Assembly (NCBI RefSeq): GCF_006714895.1
Contig: NZ_VFME01000001.1
Coordinates: forward strand, 1 to 64,000
Length of the DNA stretch: 64,000 nucleotides
Origin: Gramella sp. Hel_I_59
GTDB taxonomy: Bacteria > Bacteroidota > Bacteroidia > Flavobacteriales > Flavobacteriaceae
Direction of reading: 5' to 3'
Position 1 is the stretch's first letter, and each line of letters begins with the position of its first letter. The notes below the pieces were generated by a model. It did not search any database, was not told the origin of the DNA, and saw only the letters and a program-made list of their open reading frames with translations. Position numbers and translations under genes: made by a program. Positions 16,756 through 26,052 of this stretch are shown here, one piece after another.

Positions 16756-19215
16756 ATGTATGTTGTAAAAAGAGACGGCCATAAAGAACCTGTAATGTTC
16801 GATAAGATCACCGCCAGGGTTAAGAAACTTTGCTACGGTCTCAATGAACTTGTAGATCCTGTAAAAGTTGCTATGCGTGTGATCGAGGGTCTATACGATA
16901 ATGTTTCTACCAGTGAACTCGATAATCTCGCTGCTGAAATTGCCGCGACGATGACCACTTCTCATCCAGATTATGCGAAACTCGCTGCCAGGATCTCGGT
17001 TTCGAATCTTCATAAGAACACGAAAAAAAGTTTTTCTGAAGTGATGACAGATCTGTATGAGTATGTGAATCCGCGTACCAATGAAAAGGCAGCCTTACTT
17101 TCAGAAGAAGTATATGAGGTGATCCTGGAAAACAAAGAGAAACTAGATTCCACCATTATTTACAACCGGGATTTCAATTATGACTATTTCGGCTTTAAAA
17201 CTTTGGAAAGATCCTATCTTTTAAAACTGGACGGTAAGATCGTGGAAAGACCTCAGCATATGTTGATGCGTGTTTCAATTGGGATTCATCCTGATGATCT
17301 TGATAGCGCCATTGAGACCTATGAACTTATGTCTAAAAAGTTCTTTACCCATGCTACCCCAACACTTTTTAACAGCGGAACACCAAAACCCCAAATGTCT
17401 TCCTGTTTTCTACTTAGTATGATAGACGACAGCATTGATGGCATTTACGACACGCTGAAGCAGACTGCAAAGATCTCTCAATCTGCTGGAGGTATAGGCC
17501 TATCTATCCACAATGTGAGAGCGACTGGGTCTTATATTTCAGGAACTAATGGTACTTCCAATGGAATTGTGCCGATGCTTAGGGTATTTAATGATACCGC
17601 CAGATATGTGGATCAGGGAGGTGGAAAAAGAAAAGGTTCATTTGCGATGTACGTGGAACCATGGCATGCTGATATTTTCGATTTTCTGGACCTTAAAAAG
17701 AACCACGGAAAAGAAGAAATGCGTGCGCGTGACCTCTTTTACGCTATGTGGATCCCAGATCTATTTATGAAAAGGGTACAGGAAAATGGCAGCTGGACGC
17801 TTATGTGTCCGCATGAATGTCCTGGTCTTTTCGATACTTACGGAGATAATTTTGAAGCGCTTTACGAAAAATATGAAGCTGAAGGAAAAGGCCGAAGAAC
17901 TATTAAAGCAAGAGAGTTGTGGGAAAAAATCATGGAGTCTCAAATAGAAACTGGAACTCCATACATGCTCTATAAGGATGCCGCTAATAGAAAATCTAAT
18001 CAAAAGAACTTAGGAACGATTCGTTCTTCTAATCTTTGTACAGAAATTATTGAATATACCAGCAAGGATGAAGTCGCCGTATGCAACCTTGCCTCTATCG
18101 CCTTGCCTATGTTCATTAAGAACAATGAATTTGATCACAAGGAACTTTTCAAGATCACGAAGAGAGTGATCAAGAACCTAAATAAGGTGATCGACAGGAA
18201 TTACTACCCGGTTAAGGAAGCTGAAAATTCCAATATGCGTCATCGCCCGGTTGGCCTGGGAGTTCAGGGACTTGCCGATACATTTATTAAACTACGATTG
18301 CCATTTACGAGTGACGAAGCAAAAAAACTGAACCAGGAGATCTTCGAAACTCTTTATTTCGCTGCGGTTACGGCATCTATGGAACTTGCAAAAATTGAAG
18401 GTCCATACTCTACGTACGAAGGTTCGCCAATTAGCCAGGGAGAATTCCAGTTTAATATGTGGGGGATTAAAGATGAAGAACTAAGCGGTCGCTGGGATTG
18501 GGGTAAACTTAGAAAGCAGATCGAGGAAAATGGAGTTCGAAACTCCTTATTGCTCGCACCAATGCCAACTGCTTCCACTTCCCAAATATTAGGAAATAAC
18601 GAAGCTTTTGAACCTTATACCTCCAATATTTATACAAGAAGAGTACTCTCTGGAGAGTTTATCGTGGTGAACAAGCATTTACTAGAGGACCTTGTTTCAA
18701 GAGATCTTTGGACAGAAGATGTGAAAAATGCTATCATGAGAAACAACGGTTCTGTTCAGGATATCGATGTGATTCCGCAGGACCTTAAAGAACTTTATAA
18801 AACGGTCTGGGAAATGAGCATGAAGGATATTATCGATATGTCCAGGCATCGTGGTTATTTTATTGATCAGTCTCAATCGTTAAATCTATTCATGGAAAAC
18901 GCGAATTACAGCAAACTGACTTCCATGCATTTCTACGCCTGGAAAAGCGGACTTAAAACAGGAATGTATTACCTGAGAACGAAATCGGCGGTAGACGCTA
19001 TTAAGTTTACACTCGAAAAAGAGAAAAAGCAGGAACCGGTTGCGGTTACTTCGGAAGCTCCTATGCGAGCTGCTGAAAAACTTCAGGAGAATGCACAGCC
19101 TGTAGTTTCAGACAAAACAGAAGCGGAAGGAGCGCTGTCTCCGGAAGAACTTAAAGCACTCATTGCACAATCCAAAGAAGCTGAAGGTGACGACTGCCTG
19201 ATGTGCGGATCTTAA
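16756..19215 (+). CDS. nrdA: Ribonucleoside-diphosphate reductase, alpha subunit
   Basis: 819 residues, the catalytic subunit that reduces NDPs to dNDPs. It starts with an ATP-cone (residues 1-90, [13 protein letters not shown]), the allosteric activity site, so dATP feedback is expected. The core holds the active-site cysteines, including SSCFLLSM near 216 and NLCTE near 425, and the tyrosine relay near the end. The extreme C-terminus DDCLMCGS gives the CxxC pair that takes electrons from thioredoxin or glutaredoxin. Between the core and this tail is a low-complexity Ala/Glu-rich linker of about 60 residues. Partner of nrdB upstream; a terminator follows. Confidence 0.97.
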   Translation: MYVVKRDGHKEPVMFDKITARVKKLCYGLNELVDPVKVAMRVIEGLYDNVSTSELDNLAAEIAATMTTSHPDYAKLAARISVSNLHKNTKKSFSEVMTDLYEYVNPRTNEKAALLSEEVYEVILENKEKLDSTIIYNRDFNYDYFGFKTLERSYLLKLDGKIVERPQHMLMRVSIGIHPDDLDSAIETYELMSKKFFTHATPTLFNSGTPKPQMSSCFLLSMIDDSIDGIYDTLKQTAKISQSAGGIGLSIHNVRATGSYISGTNGTSNGIVPMLRVFNDTARYVDQGGGKRKGSFAMYVEPWHADIFDFLDLKKNHGKEEMRARDLFYAMWIPDLFMKRVQENGSWTLMCPHECPGLFDTYGDNFEALYEKYEAEGKGRRTIKARELWEKIMESQIETGTPYMLYKDAANRKSNQKNLGTIRSSNLCTEIIEYTSKDEVAVCNLASIALPMFIKNNEFDHKELFKITKRVIKNLNKVIDRNYYPVKEAENSNMRHRPVGLGVQGLADTFIKLRLPFTSDEAKKLNQEIFETLYFAAVTASMELAKIEGPYSTYEGSPISQGEFQFNMWGIKDEELSGRWDWGKLRKQIEENGVRNSLLLAPMPTASTSQILGNNEAFEPYTSNIYTRRVLSGEFIVVNKHLLEDLVSRDLWTEDVKNAIMRNNGSVQDIDVIPQDLKELYKTVWEMSMKDIIDMSRHRGYFIDQSQSLNLFMENANYSKLTSMHFYAWKSGLKTGMYYLRTKSAVDAIKFTLEKEKKQEPVAVTSEAPMRAAEKLQENAQPVVSDKTEAEGALSPEELKALIAQSKEAEGDDCLMCGS

Positions 19216-19249
19216 AGAATTTTGGCTAATTCAAATTTGAATGCGGGAA

Positions 19250-19276
19250 GGGAGGCAGTTATTGCTTCCCTTTTTT
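19250..19276 (+). terminator. Intrinsic terminator of the nrd operon
   Basis: GGGAGGCA pairs with TGCTTCCC (one G-U) around a 5-base loop and runs into six T residues. It lies 35 bases after the nrdA stop and inside the over-long frame of the dGTPase, supporting the later dGTPase start. Confidence 0.85.
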
Positions 19277-19306
19277 ATATTTTTGAACCTCAACAACTGG
19301 AAAATC

Positions 19307-20653
19307 ATGACCTGGGATCAACTTTTATCACTTAAACGTTTCGGAGACAAGAACAAACGACTGCGTATTGAGCAAAATGAAACACGTTTAGGTTTTGAAG
19401 TAGATTATGATCGTATCATATTTTCTTCAGCATTTAGAAGCCTGCAGGACAAAACACAGGTAATTCCACTTTCCAAGACAGATTTTGTGCATACCAGGCT
19501 AACGCACAGCCTCGAAGTTTCAGTTGTTGGAAGGTCGCTGGGAAGATTAACGGGTCAGAAATTATTACAGAAACATCCACATCTGAGGGATTCTTCAGGT
19601 TACCAGATGAATGATTTTGGGGCTATTGTCGCAGCGGCAGCTCTTGCCCATGATATTGGAAATCCACCTTTTGGACATTCCGGAGAGAAAGCAATTGGAG
19701 AATACTTCAGCCATGGAAACGGTAAAAGGTTTAAAGAATCTCTTTCAGAAGCTGAATATCAGGATCTGGTGAAATTTGAAGGAAATGCGAATGGTTTCAG
19801 AATACTTACAGAAAACAGACCAGGAATTAGCGGTGGCCTGCGATTGTCCTACGCTACTTTAGGAGCATTCACAAAATACCCCAAGGAATCCCTTCCGCAT
19901 AAACCAAGTTCCAGGATCGAAGATAAAAAGTTTGGATTTTTCCAGAGTGAAAAAGAAACTTTTGAGGATATCGCTGAAGAACTGGGATTGAAAATCACGC
20001 GCGAAGGCAAACACATTGGATATGCCCGGCATCCTCTGGCCTTTCTGGTTGAGGCCGCAGATGATATTTGTTATACGATCATTGATTTTGAAGACGGAAT
20101 TAATCTTGGACTTATCGATGAAGATTATGCTTTGGAATACCTCATCAAACTCGTAAAGGATAGTATCAATACTTCCAAATATCATGAACTTCAAACTACT
20201 TCAGACAGGCTGGCGTATTTGCGTGCTTTAGCTATCAACACGCTAATTACAGAAGCCGCAGAGATCTTTTTAAAGAATGAAGATGCCATTCTGGAAGGTG
20301 AATTTCATGAAGCTTTATTCGATAAAAGCAAGTACGAAGCTCAAATTCGGGATATTATTAAGATAAGTGTGGAAAAAATCTATCAAAGCGAAGAGGTGAT
20401 CGGGAAGGAAATTGCCGGCTTTAAAATGCTTTCTTATTTGCTGGATATTTATACTCAGGCTTTCCTTGCCGATACTGAAAATGAAGATTCCAACTTCACG
20501 AAGCTGGTCAAAAAATCTGTTCCACAGTTAAGTTATTTGAATGAAGAAGATTCGATTTATGATAAATTGATCGCTATATGTTCATACATTGCTTCGCTAA
20601 CCGACGGTCTTACCGTAGCCTCATTTAAAAGATTTCAAGGTTTAGATGCTTAA
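19307..20653 (+). CDS. dgt: Deoxyguanosinetriphosphate triphosphohydrolase
   Basis: 448 residues from the ATG at 19307 (MTWDQLLSLK). An upstream in-frame ATG at 19241 would translate through the nrdA terminator and is rejected. HD-domain metal and catalytic residues are present: His67 in HTRLTHSLEV, His115-Asp116 in AHDIGNPPFGHSGE and a later Asp in EAADDICYTI. The enzyme splits dGTP (often other dNTPs) into deoxynucleoside and triphosphate, lowering or balancing dNTP pools. Placement directly after ribonucleotide reductase is functionally consistent. Length and motifs fit the dGTPase family well. Confidence 0.93.
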   Translation: MTWDQLLSLKRFGDKNKRLRIEQNETRLGFEVDYDRIIFSSAFRSLQDKTQVIPLSKTDFVHTRLTHSLEVSVVGRSLGRLTGQKLLQKHPHLRDSSGYQMNDFGAIVAAAALAHDIGNPPFGHSGEKAIGEYFSHGNGKRFKESLSEAEYQDLVKFEGNANGFRILTENRPGISGGLRLSYATLGAFTKYPKESLPHKPSSRIEDKKFGFFQSEKETFEDIAEELGLKITREGKHIGYARHPLAFLVEAADDICYTIIDFEDGINLGLIDEDYALEYLIKLVKDSINTSKYHELQTTSDRLAYLRALAINTLITEAAEIFLKNEDAILEGEFHEALFDKSKYEAQIRDIIKISVEKIYQSEEVIGKEIAGFKMLSYLLDIYTQAFLADTENEDSNFTKLVKKSVPQLSYLNEEDSIYDKLIAICSYIASLTDGLTVASFKRFQGLDA

Positions 20654-20674
20654 AACGTTAAAAAATTAACGTTT
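20653..20674. promoter_or_regulatory. Perfect palindrome at the dgt stop codon
   Basis: AAACGTTAA and TTAACGTTT are exact inverted copies separated by AAAA. The site begins at the last base of the dgt stop and lies about 95 bp before the histidine kinase. It could be an operator for the kinase gene or a weak hairpin ending dgt; it lacks a T-run. Confidence 0.4.
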
Positions 20675-20768
20675 AGTATTATTTATTCTTTGCAGTCTAA
20701 AGTAATTTCACGACTTAAGCTTCTGGTTCTTCAATATTTAAGTTTCAGATACTTACATAGTTAGTGTT

Positions 20769-21911
20769 ATGAAAAAGGTTACTCAAATTTTAAAGAACAA
20801 TTCTCAGCTTATCATCGAGGATTGGGAGCGACAGGTGTTCGAACTTGTAAAATCATCAACTTCGGCCAATAGGATCGCACTTCGGGATCATGTTCCAAAC
20901 ATCCTGAATGATATTATTGGAATCATGGAAGAATACGATATAATTGACTGGAATCTTGAGGATCCTAAAATTGCATTAATCGAAAGCAATAGTATAGATC
21001 ATGGCAGGCATCGTGCCAGTTCTGGAAGCTTTTCTGCAGATGAGATCCTTCACGAATATATCATCTTCCACAACGTGATTCTCAGGGTGCTCAATATAAA
21101 TGGCGTCAAAGATCATAATACCTATAATATTTTAAAGTGCTGTGTTGATAAATCTATGATGAAAAGCCTGGAGGCCTACACAAAGTCAATCCAAGAGATG
21201 CAAAGCAAATTAGTTGCTACTCTTGCACACGATATTAGGAATCCCCTCTCTGCCGCGAGATTGGGAATCGAAATGCTCAATTCAGAGGATATAGATCAGG
21301 ATCGAAGTATTAGGGTCAAGAAAATGACCATGCATAGTGTGAATAAAGCTCTTGAAATGCTGGAAGGATTACTGGATAGTATTACTGTAAAGGCTGGTGA
21401 AGGGATGATGCTTACTTATGCTGAAATAGATCTGTATAGCGATATAGAAACCATTTACCAGGAAGCTTCAGAGATCTATTCTGAAGAGATCATTTTAGAA
21501 TGTCCGGACAAGGATCTTTATGGTATTTATGACGCTGTAGCTGTACGCAGAATGTTAGAAAATCTAATTACCAACGCGATCAAATATGGTGATAATAATA
21601 CCCCAATCACCATGAAAATCGAGAAGGATGGGGACGATCAATTACTGCTTTCTGTACATAACTATGGAAATCCTATTCCGCAGGAAAAACAAAAGGCGAT
21701 CTTTGATTTTCTGCAATACGGAAAGCAAACTAAAAAGCCTAAGCTCAAAAGCTGGGGCATAGGACTTACACTGGTTAAAATGGTTGCTGAAGCGCACGGT
21801 GGTGCAGTTGAACTCACCAGTGAGAAAAATAAAGGAACTGAATTTATTATTAGAATTTCTAATAAAGCGAATCAACCCGGAAAAATACGTACAAAACTCA
21901 ACCTGGTTTAA
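20769..21911 (+). CDS. Sensor histidine kinase (orphan, soluble)
   Basis: 380 residues without signal peptide or transmembrane segment, so it is a cytosolic kinase. Residues 1-135 form an all-helical input region with several His residues, somewhat like the N-terminal domain of RsbR or globin-like sensors. The HisKA motif is LAHDIRNPLSAARLG with phosphorylatable His154. The ATPase domain shows the N-box NLITNAIKYGD and the G-box SWGIGLTLVKMVAEAHGG. No response regulator is adjacent, so its partner is encoded elsewhere. The stop codon shares the palindrome TTAA with the convergent DUF3078 gene. Signal unknown. Confidence 0.9.
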   Translation: MKKVTQILKNNSQLIIEDWERQVFELVKSSTSANRIALRDHVPNILNDIIGIMEEYDIIDWNLEDPKIALIESNSIDHGRHRASSGSFSADEILHEYIIFHNVILRVLNINGVKDHNTYNILKCCVDKSMMKSLEAYTKSIQEMQSKLVATLAHDIRNPLSAARLGIEMLNSEDIDQDRSIRVKKMTMHSVNKALEMLEGLLDSITVKAGEGMMLTYAEIDLYSDIETIYQEASEIYSEEIILECPDKDLYGIYDAVAVRRMLENLITNAIKYGDNNTPITMKIEKDGDDQLLLSVHNYGNPIPQEKQKAIFDFLQYGKQTKKPKLKSWGIGLTLVKMVAEAHGGAVELTSEKNKGTEFIIRISNKANQPGKIRTKLNLV

Positions 21912-22900
21912 AACTCATAAACTACACCAACTCCAAGCATTTGCTTTAGCTGGATTCTGGCGCCAGAAGTTTCGAGTTTACCATCGCCATTGGTATCTTC
22001 CTTGAATTTGACGTCATCATCATAGCGGATATGCGTGCCTACATTGGCTTTAACGAAATCATTCACCTTCATATTTACTGCCAGTTGCCAGTCGACATCC
22101 ACATTTCCGAAGTTATTGAGATAATCTGAATACAGACTTAGCTGATTACTCAAATCAATGTTCTCAAAAACTTCCTTATTATATTCGCTGGTAAAGAGAA
22201 AACCAAATTCTGTTCTAAGCATCTCACCTTCTTTGATAATATTCCCGAGTTCATCGGTCACTGCAGGCTCCACACCAAACATTCCTTCATTAGCAAGTCT
22301 CTGGTCCAGTACGAAAGTTGATTTTACAGTAACAGGAGAAAGGTAAATAGTAAGATCCTCTACAGGATGCGAAAATTCTGTTCCTCCCCCAAGAAAGGTA
22401 TAACCGGGAGCCATTAATTTCGAAATTGGAACTTCGGTATCAGGGTATTTATAACCGTTGGTGAATTGTGTGTTGAAACTAAATTTACCTGAATAATACC
22501 AGTTCGAAGTACTGTCGGTTCTAAAACCAAAAGAGGAACTTAATCTTAATTCATCTTCTGTCTTTCTAATTTCCCTGCCTTCCTGCGCATTAATTCCATA
22601 CCTCAGCTTTGCCGAATTCTTCCAGATGGTATAATCTTTTTCAAAATCCCGTTCAAAACCGGCATATAATAAAGCCGAAATTGAGTTGTTTCCCCCAGCA
22701 TTCCAGTTTACAAAAGCCACTTCACTTAGATTCATTCCGAAGGTATTCTTCTCGGTCCAGTAGATCAACATGGAATCTGATGCTGTGGTATCCTTCGCTG
22801 CCGTTGCTGTAGTATCATTCACCCTAACATGTTTAATATGAGCAGCTGAACTACAGAATGAAGTAAATATAAATAGAAGGCTTAAAAGGTAAAATTTCAT
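21908..22900 (-). CDS. DUF3078 outer-membrane-type protein
   Basis: Start chosen at the ATG at 22900 (MKFYLLSLLF), giving 330 residues with a clear signal peptide. The upstream ATG at 22924 adds eight residues but lies before the predicted transcript start. The mature part begins with a charged segment. It then shows the pattern typical of DUF3078: WTEKNTFGMNLSEVAF, NWNAGGNNSISAL and many alternating strands ending in aromatic residues, consistent with an outer-membrane beta-barrel. The final residue is Phe, as in BAM substrates. DUF3078 proteins are common in Flavobacteriia and of unknown function. Located directly downstream of dxs. Confidence 0.85.
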   Translation of the reverse strand: MKFYLLSLLFIFTSFCSSAAHIKHVRVNDTTATAAKDTTASDSMLIYWTEKNTFGMNLSEVAFVNWNAGGNNSISALLYAGFERDFEKDYTIWKNSAKLRYGINAQEGREIRKTEDELRLSSSFGFRTDSTSNWYYSGKFSFNTQFTNGYKYPDTEVPISKLMAPGYTFLGGGTEFSHPVEDLTIYLSPVTVKSTFVLDQRLANEGMFGVEPAVTDELGNIIKEGEMLRTEFGFLFTSEYNKEVFENIDLSNQLSLYSDYLNNFGNVDVDWQLAVNMKVNDFVKANVGTHIRYDDDVKFKEDTNGDGKLETSGARIQLKQMLGVGVVYEF

Positions 22901-22921
22901 CAGGTAGGAATTACAGAATCG

Positions 22922-22929
22922 CAAAAATA
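22922..22929 (-). promoter_or_regulatory. -7 element upstream of the DUF3078 gene
   Basis: TATTTTTG on the minus strand matches TAnnTTTG exactly and predicts a transcript start near 22915. That is between the two candidate start codons and favours the ATG at 22900. The -33 TTG is not at the right distance. Confidence 0.35.
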
Positions 22930-22934
22930 TAAAA

Positions 22935-24707
22935 TCAGTTCAAAGTTTCCAGCTTTTGCCGTATTCCTTCAACGTTAATTCCGGCGATTTCTTGTAATTC
23001 ATTGATATTTCCGTGTTCTATAAAATTATCGGGCACCCCCATAATATCAATTTTACCCTTATAATCAAGTTGCATGGCAAGCTCCAGAATCGCACTTCCA
23101 AAACCTCCGGAAATAACACCATCCTCAATAGTGATGATTTTATCAAATTTTTCGAAAATCTCTTTTAGCAGATCTCTATCGAGCGGTTTGATAAATTTCA
23201 TATCATAATGCGCAATACTCCCTAAGCCTTGATAATTTTTAATTGCTTCGGAAGCATTTACAGCCATATTACCAATCGTTAAAATAGCGATGTCGGTTCC
23301 TTGCTGAAGGCATTCAGCTTTACCAATAATAGTCTTTTGAAAGGGAGTTTTCCATTCAATCTGAGATCCTCTTCCACGAGGATAACGAATTACCAGTGGT
23401 TTATTTAAACCAAGCTGAGCCGTGTAGAGAAGGTTTCTAAGCTCGGTTTCATTTCTTGGAGCAGCAATCATAAGATCTGGAATAAGTCGGCAATAAGCGA
23501 TATCAAAAACACCATGGTGCGTAGCTCCATCTTCACCTACCAAACCAGCACGATCCAGGCAAAATATTATCGGCAATTTTTGCAACGCAACATCGTGAAT
23601 TAACTGATCGTATGCACGTTGAAGGAAAGTAGAATAAATAGCACAAAAAACAGTAAATCCTTGGGTGGCCATTCCGGCAGATAAAGTCACAGCATGCTGC
23701 TCTGCGATACCTACATCAAATGCCCTGTCAGGAAATGCATCCATCATATATTTAAGGGAACTACCTGTAGGCATCGCTGGGGTGACCCCTATAATTTTGT
23801 CATTTTTTTCCGCCAGTTCAACTAGAGTTAAACCAAAAACATCCTGAAATTTTATGGGTAAACCTTCGGTTTCATACTTCAGTAATTCGCCAGTTGCAGG
23901 TTCGAACTTACCGGGAGCATGATATTTTACCTGGTCTTCTTCAGCTTTCTTTAAACCTTTCCCCTTTTTGGTAATAACATGTAGAAATTTAGGTCCGCTA
24001 ATTTCTTTCATCTCCTGTAAAACCTTCAGTAATCCAGGTAAATCATGACCATCTACAGGTCCGAAATATTGAAAATTGAGCGCTTCAATGATATTATCGC
24101 TGGCAGGTTTATGTCCAACTCTTGCTTTGGTAAGATATTCTTTCAAAGCCCCAACGCTGGGATCGATACCAATTGCGTTATCGTTTAAAATAACCAGCAA
24201 GTTCGCTTTGGTTACTCCAGCATGATTTAATCCTTCGAAAGCCATTCCGCTAGCGATGGAAGCATCTCCAACCACTGCGATATGTTGTTTTTGATGCTCG
24301 CTTTTAAGCTGGGAAGCGATCGCCATTCCAAGCGCTGCTGAGATGGAAGTAGAAGAATGCCCTACGCCAAAAGTATCGAATTCACTTTCATCCCTTTTCG
24401 GGAATCCGCTAATTCCATTCAGCTGTCGGTTAGTATGAAAAGTATTCTTTCTTCCAGTTAGTATTTTATGGCCATAAGCCTGGTGACCAACATCCCACAC
24501 CAGCAGATCTTCAGGCGTATTAAAAATGTAATGTAATGCGATGGTAAGTTCTACAACACCCAGACTTGCCCCAAGATGACCTTCCTTGGTTGCTACGATT
24601 TCGATGATAAATTCTCTAAGTTCCCTGGCCAGATCCTGTAGGCCGGCTTCCGGAAGCTTTCGCAGATCCTGCGGAAAGTTGATGGTTTCTAATAGTTTTC
24701 TGGTCAT
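22935..24707 (-). CDS. dxs: 1-deoxy-D-xylulose-5-phosphate synthase
   Basis: 590 residues from the ATG at 24707 (MTRKLLETIN); a TTG eight codons earlier is less likely. It condenses pyruvate and glyceraldehyde-3-phosphate in the first step of the MEP isoprenoid pathway, using thiamine diphosphate. Visible elements are the WDVGHQAYGHKI segment, the TPP-binding GDASIASGMAFEGLNHAG with NDN, the catalytic Glu in GIAEQHAVTLSAG, and DRAGLVGEDGATHHG. Domain order (TPP-binding, pyrimidine-binding, transketolase C-terminal) and length match the family. The next gene, DUF3078, follows after 34 bases. Confidence 0.97.
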   Translation of the reverse strand: MTRKLLETINFPQDLRKLPEAGLQDLARELREFIIEIVATKEGHLGASLGVVELTIALHYIFNTPEDLLVWDVGHQAYGHKILTGRKNTFHTNRQLNGISGFPKRDESEFDTFGVGHSSTSISAALGMAIASQLKSEHQKQHIAVVGDASIASGMAFEGLNHAGVTKANLLVILNDNAIGIDPSVGALKEYLTKARVGHKPASDNIIEALNFQYFGPVDGHDLPGLLKVLQEMKEISGPKFLHVITKKGKGLKKAEEDQVKYHAPGKFEPATGELLKYETEGLPIKFQDVFGLTLVELAEKNDKIIGVTPAMPTGSSLKYMMDAFPDRAFDVGIAEQHAVTLSAGMATQGFTVFCAIYSTFLQRAYDQLIHDVALQKLPIIFCLDRAGLVGEDGATHHGVFDIAYCRLIPDLMIAAPRNETELRNLLYTAQLGLNKPLVIRYPRGRGSQIEWKTPFQKTIIGKAECLQQGTDIAILTIGNMAVNASEAIKNYQGLGSIAHYDMKFIKPLDRDLLKEIFEKFDKIITIEDGVISGGFGSAILELAMQLDYKGKIDIMGVPDNFIEHGNINELQEIAGINVEGIRQKLETLN

Positions 24708-24713
24708 TTGCAA

Positions 24714-24721
24714 CAAAGTTA
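24714..24721 (-). promoter_or_regulatory. -7 element directly before dxs
   Basis: TAACTTTG on the minus strand fits TAnnTTTG and lies 6 bases before the ATG at 24707, so transcription would begin at or next to the start codon. No TTG at the usual upstream distance. Confidence 0.35.
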
Positions 24722-24797
24722 CATCATGCAAACTGAATTATAAACCTGAAATTAAAACGTAATTTTCAAAATTGATATCTTGCATGAAAACCAGGGA

Positions 24798-25247
24798 ATG
24801 ATCAATCCATACGATGACACTTACTTTATGCGGAAAGCGCTGGAAGAAGCGGAAACTGCTTATGAAAAAGGGGAAATACCCGTTGGAGTGGTCGTGGTCA
24901 TCAACGACAGGATCATTGCAAGAGGACATAATCTTACAGAAACGCTGAACGATGTAACTGCTCATGCCGAAATGCAGGCTATCACAGCTGCAGCAAGCTT
25001 TCTGGGCGGTAAATATCTTAAAGATTGTACCATGTACATCACCCTGGAACCCTGCCAGATGTGTGCCGGCGCTCTTTACTGGAGTCAGATCTCCAAGATC
25101 GTTTTTGCTGCTGAAGATAGCACAAGAGGCTATAGAAAAAATGGAGTCCAGCTTCACCCAAAGACTAAAGTGACATCAGGAATTCTGGAAGAAGAAGCTT
25201 CCACTTTACTGAAGCGCTTTTTTATAGAAAAAAGAAATCTTAATTAA
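24798..25247 (+). CDS. tadA: tRNA-specific adenosine deaminase
   Basis: 149 residues from the ATG at 24798; a TTG six codons upstream is an alternative. The zinc-deaminase signature is complete: His56-Ala-Glu58 in TAHAEMQA and Cys86/Cys89 in EPCQMCAGAL. FMRKALEEA at the start and the EIPVGVVVV strand are typical of TadA, which converts A34 to inosine in tRNA-Arg(ACG). The short C-terminal helix ends FFIEKRN, as usual. Divergent from dxs and ended by a strong bidirectional terminator. Cytidine or guanine deaminases share the fold, but the residue pattern favours TadA. Confidence 0.94.
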   Translation: MINPYDDTYFMRKALEEAETAYEKGEIPVGVVVVINDRIIARGHNLTETLNDVTAHAEMQAITAAASFLGGKYLKDCTMYITLEPCQMCAGALYWSQISKIVFAAEDSTRGYRKNGVQLHPKTKVTSGILEEEASTLLKRFFIEKRNLN

Positions 25248-25272
25248 AAAAGCCCCGATATCGGGGCTTTTT
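25247..25272. terminator. Bidirectional intrinsic terminator between tadA and the PUL
   Basis: A 12-bp perfect stem, AAAAAGCCCCGA/TCGGGGCTTTTT with a TA centre, has A-run and T-run flanks, so it can end both tadA and the convergent PUL operon. Confidence 0.92.
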
Positions 25273-25275
25273 ACT

Positions 25276-26052
25276 TTAATATTCTTCAGGCAATTCAGTT
25301 ACCTTGATATGATCTATATAGAATTTGTCTGGCAATGCCGACTCATCTATTTCCGCACCTCCAAGATTTCCTCCAACGGCCATATTTATAAGGAAATAGA
25401 AATCCTTCTTAAAAGGATACTCATCTTCATTATAGTTTTCCGGAGTAAAGCGGTATAACTGATTCCCGTCTACAAAAAATTTGATATAATCTGGCGTCCA
25501 CACCGCTTTGTAGGTGTGATAACCTTCTTCGATATCTGTAATTTTCGTTTTCTTAGTATTAATCGTGTTCCCGTGACTTGCCGGAGTATGCAAGGAAGTA
25601 AAAACGATTCCCGGCTCTCTGCCTATATATTCCACAATATCGATCTCGCCACTGGCAGGCCATCCAACCTCACTAATGTCTGCACCCAACATCCAGATAG
25701 CTGGCCAGAGACCTTTACCCGTAGCAAGTTTTGCTTTTACTTCAATAACACCATAAGTAAACTCAACGTTGTCTTTGGAGTTGATCTTTCCTGAATAGTA
25801 GGTATCACCTTTTTTTTCCGCAGTGATTACCAGTTTGCCATCTTCCAGGGCAACATAATCGCGGTTGTAGATCTGCTTTTCGTTGTTCCCCCAACCACAA
25901 AGATCAGGGCAACCGTCCCCTTCTTCATAATTCCAGATCTCCATATTTAGAGTATCTGCGTTGAAGTCCTCTTCGAAAATTATTTTTTCCTGTGCACAGG
26001 CCGCAGAAACTAAGACAAGGCACAGGATTAAAAAGGAGTAGGGTCCTCTCAT
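25276..26052 (-). CDS. GH16 family beta-glucanase (laminarinase type), single domain
   Basis: 258 residues, last gene of the PUL. An N-terminal signal sequence (residues 1-20) contains SAACAQ, which may be a weak lipobox or a signal peptidase I site. The rest is one GH16 jelly-roll. Catalytic motif GEIDIVE gives Glu136 as nucleophile, Asp138, and Glu141 as acid/base. LWPAIWML before it and the final DHIKVTE strand are typical of bacterial endo-beta-1,3-glucanases. It would cut laminarin or its oligosaccharides. The start overlaps the GH3 stop by one base. Family sure; exact linkage specificity is inferred from the PUL. Confidence 0.93.
   Translation of the reverse strand: MRGPYSFLILCLVLVSAACAQEKIIFEEDFNADTLNMEIWNYEEGDGCPDLCGWGNNEKQIYNRDYVALEDGKLVITAEKKGDTYYSGKINSKDNVEFTYGVIEVKAKLATGKGLWPAIWMLGADISEVGWPASGEIDIVEYIGREPGIVFTSLHTPASHGNTINTKKTKITDIEEGYHTYKAVWTPDYIKFFVDGNQLYRFTPENYNEDEYPFKKDFYFLINMAVGGNLGGAEIDESALPDKFYIDHIKVTELPEEY

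Noticed and set aside
19241..19306. Upstream ATG of the dGTPase
   Set aside because: It spans the intrinsic terminator of nrdA, and the family N-terminus begins at MTWDQ.
24738..25157. 139-residue open frame opposite tadA
   Set aside because: It is an antisense shadow of tadA with Cys/Ser-rich unlikely composition; tadA has all catalytic motifs.
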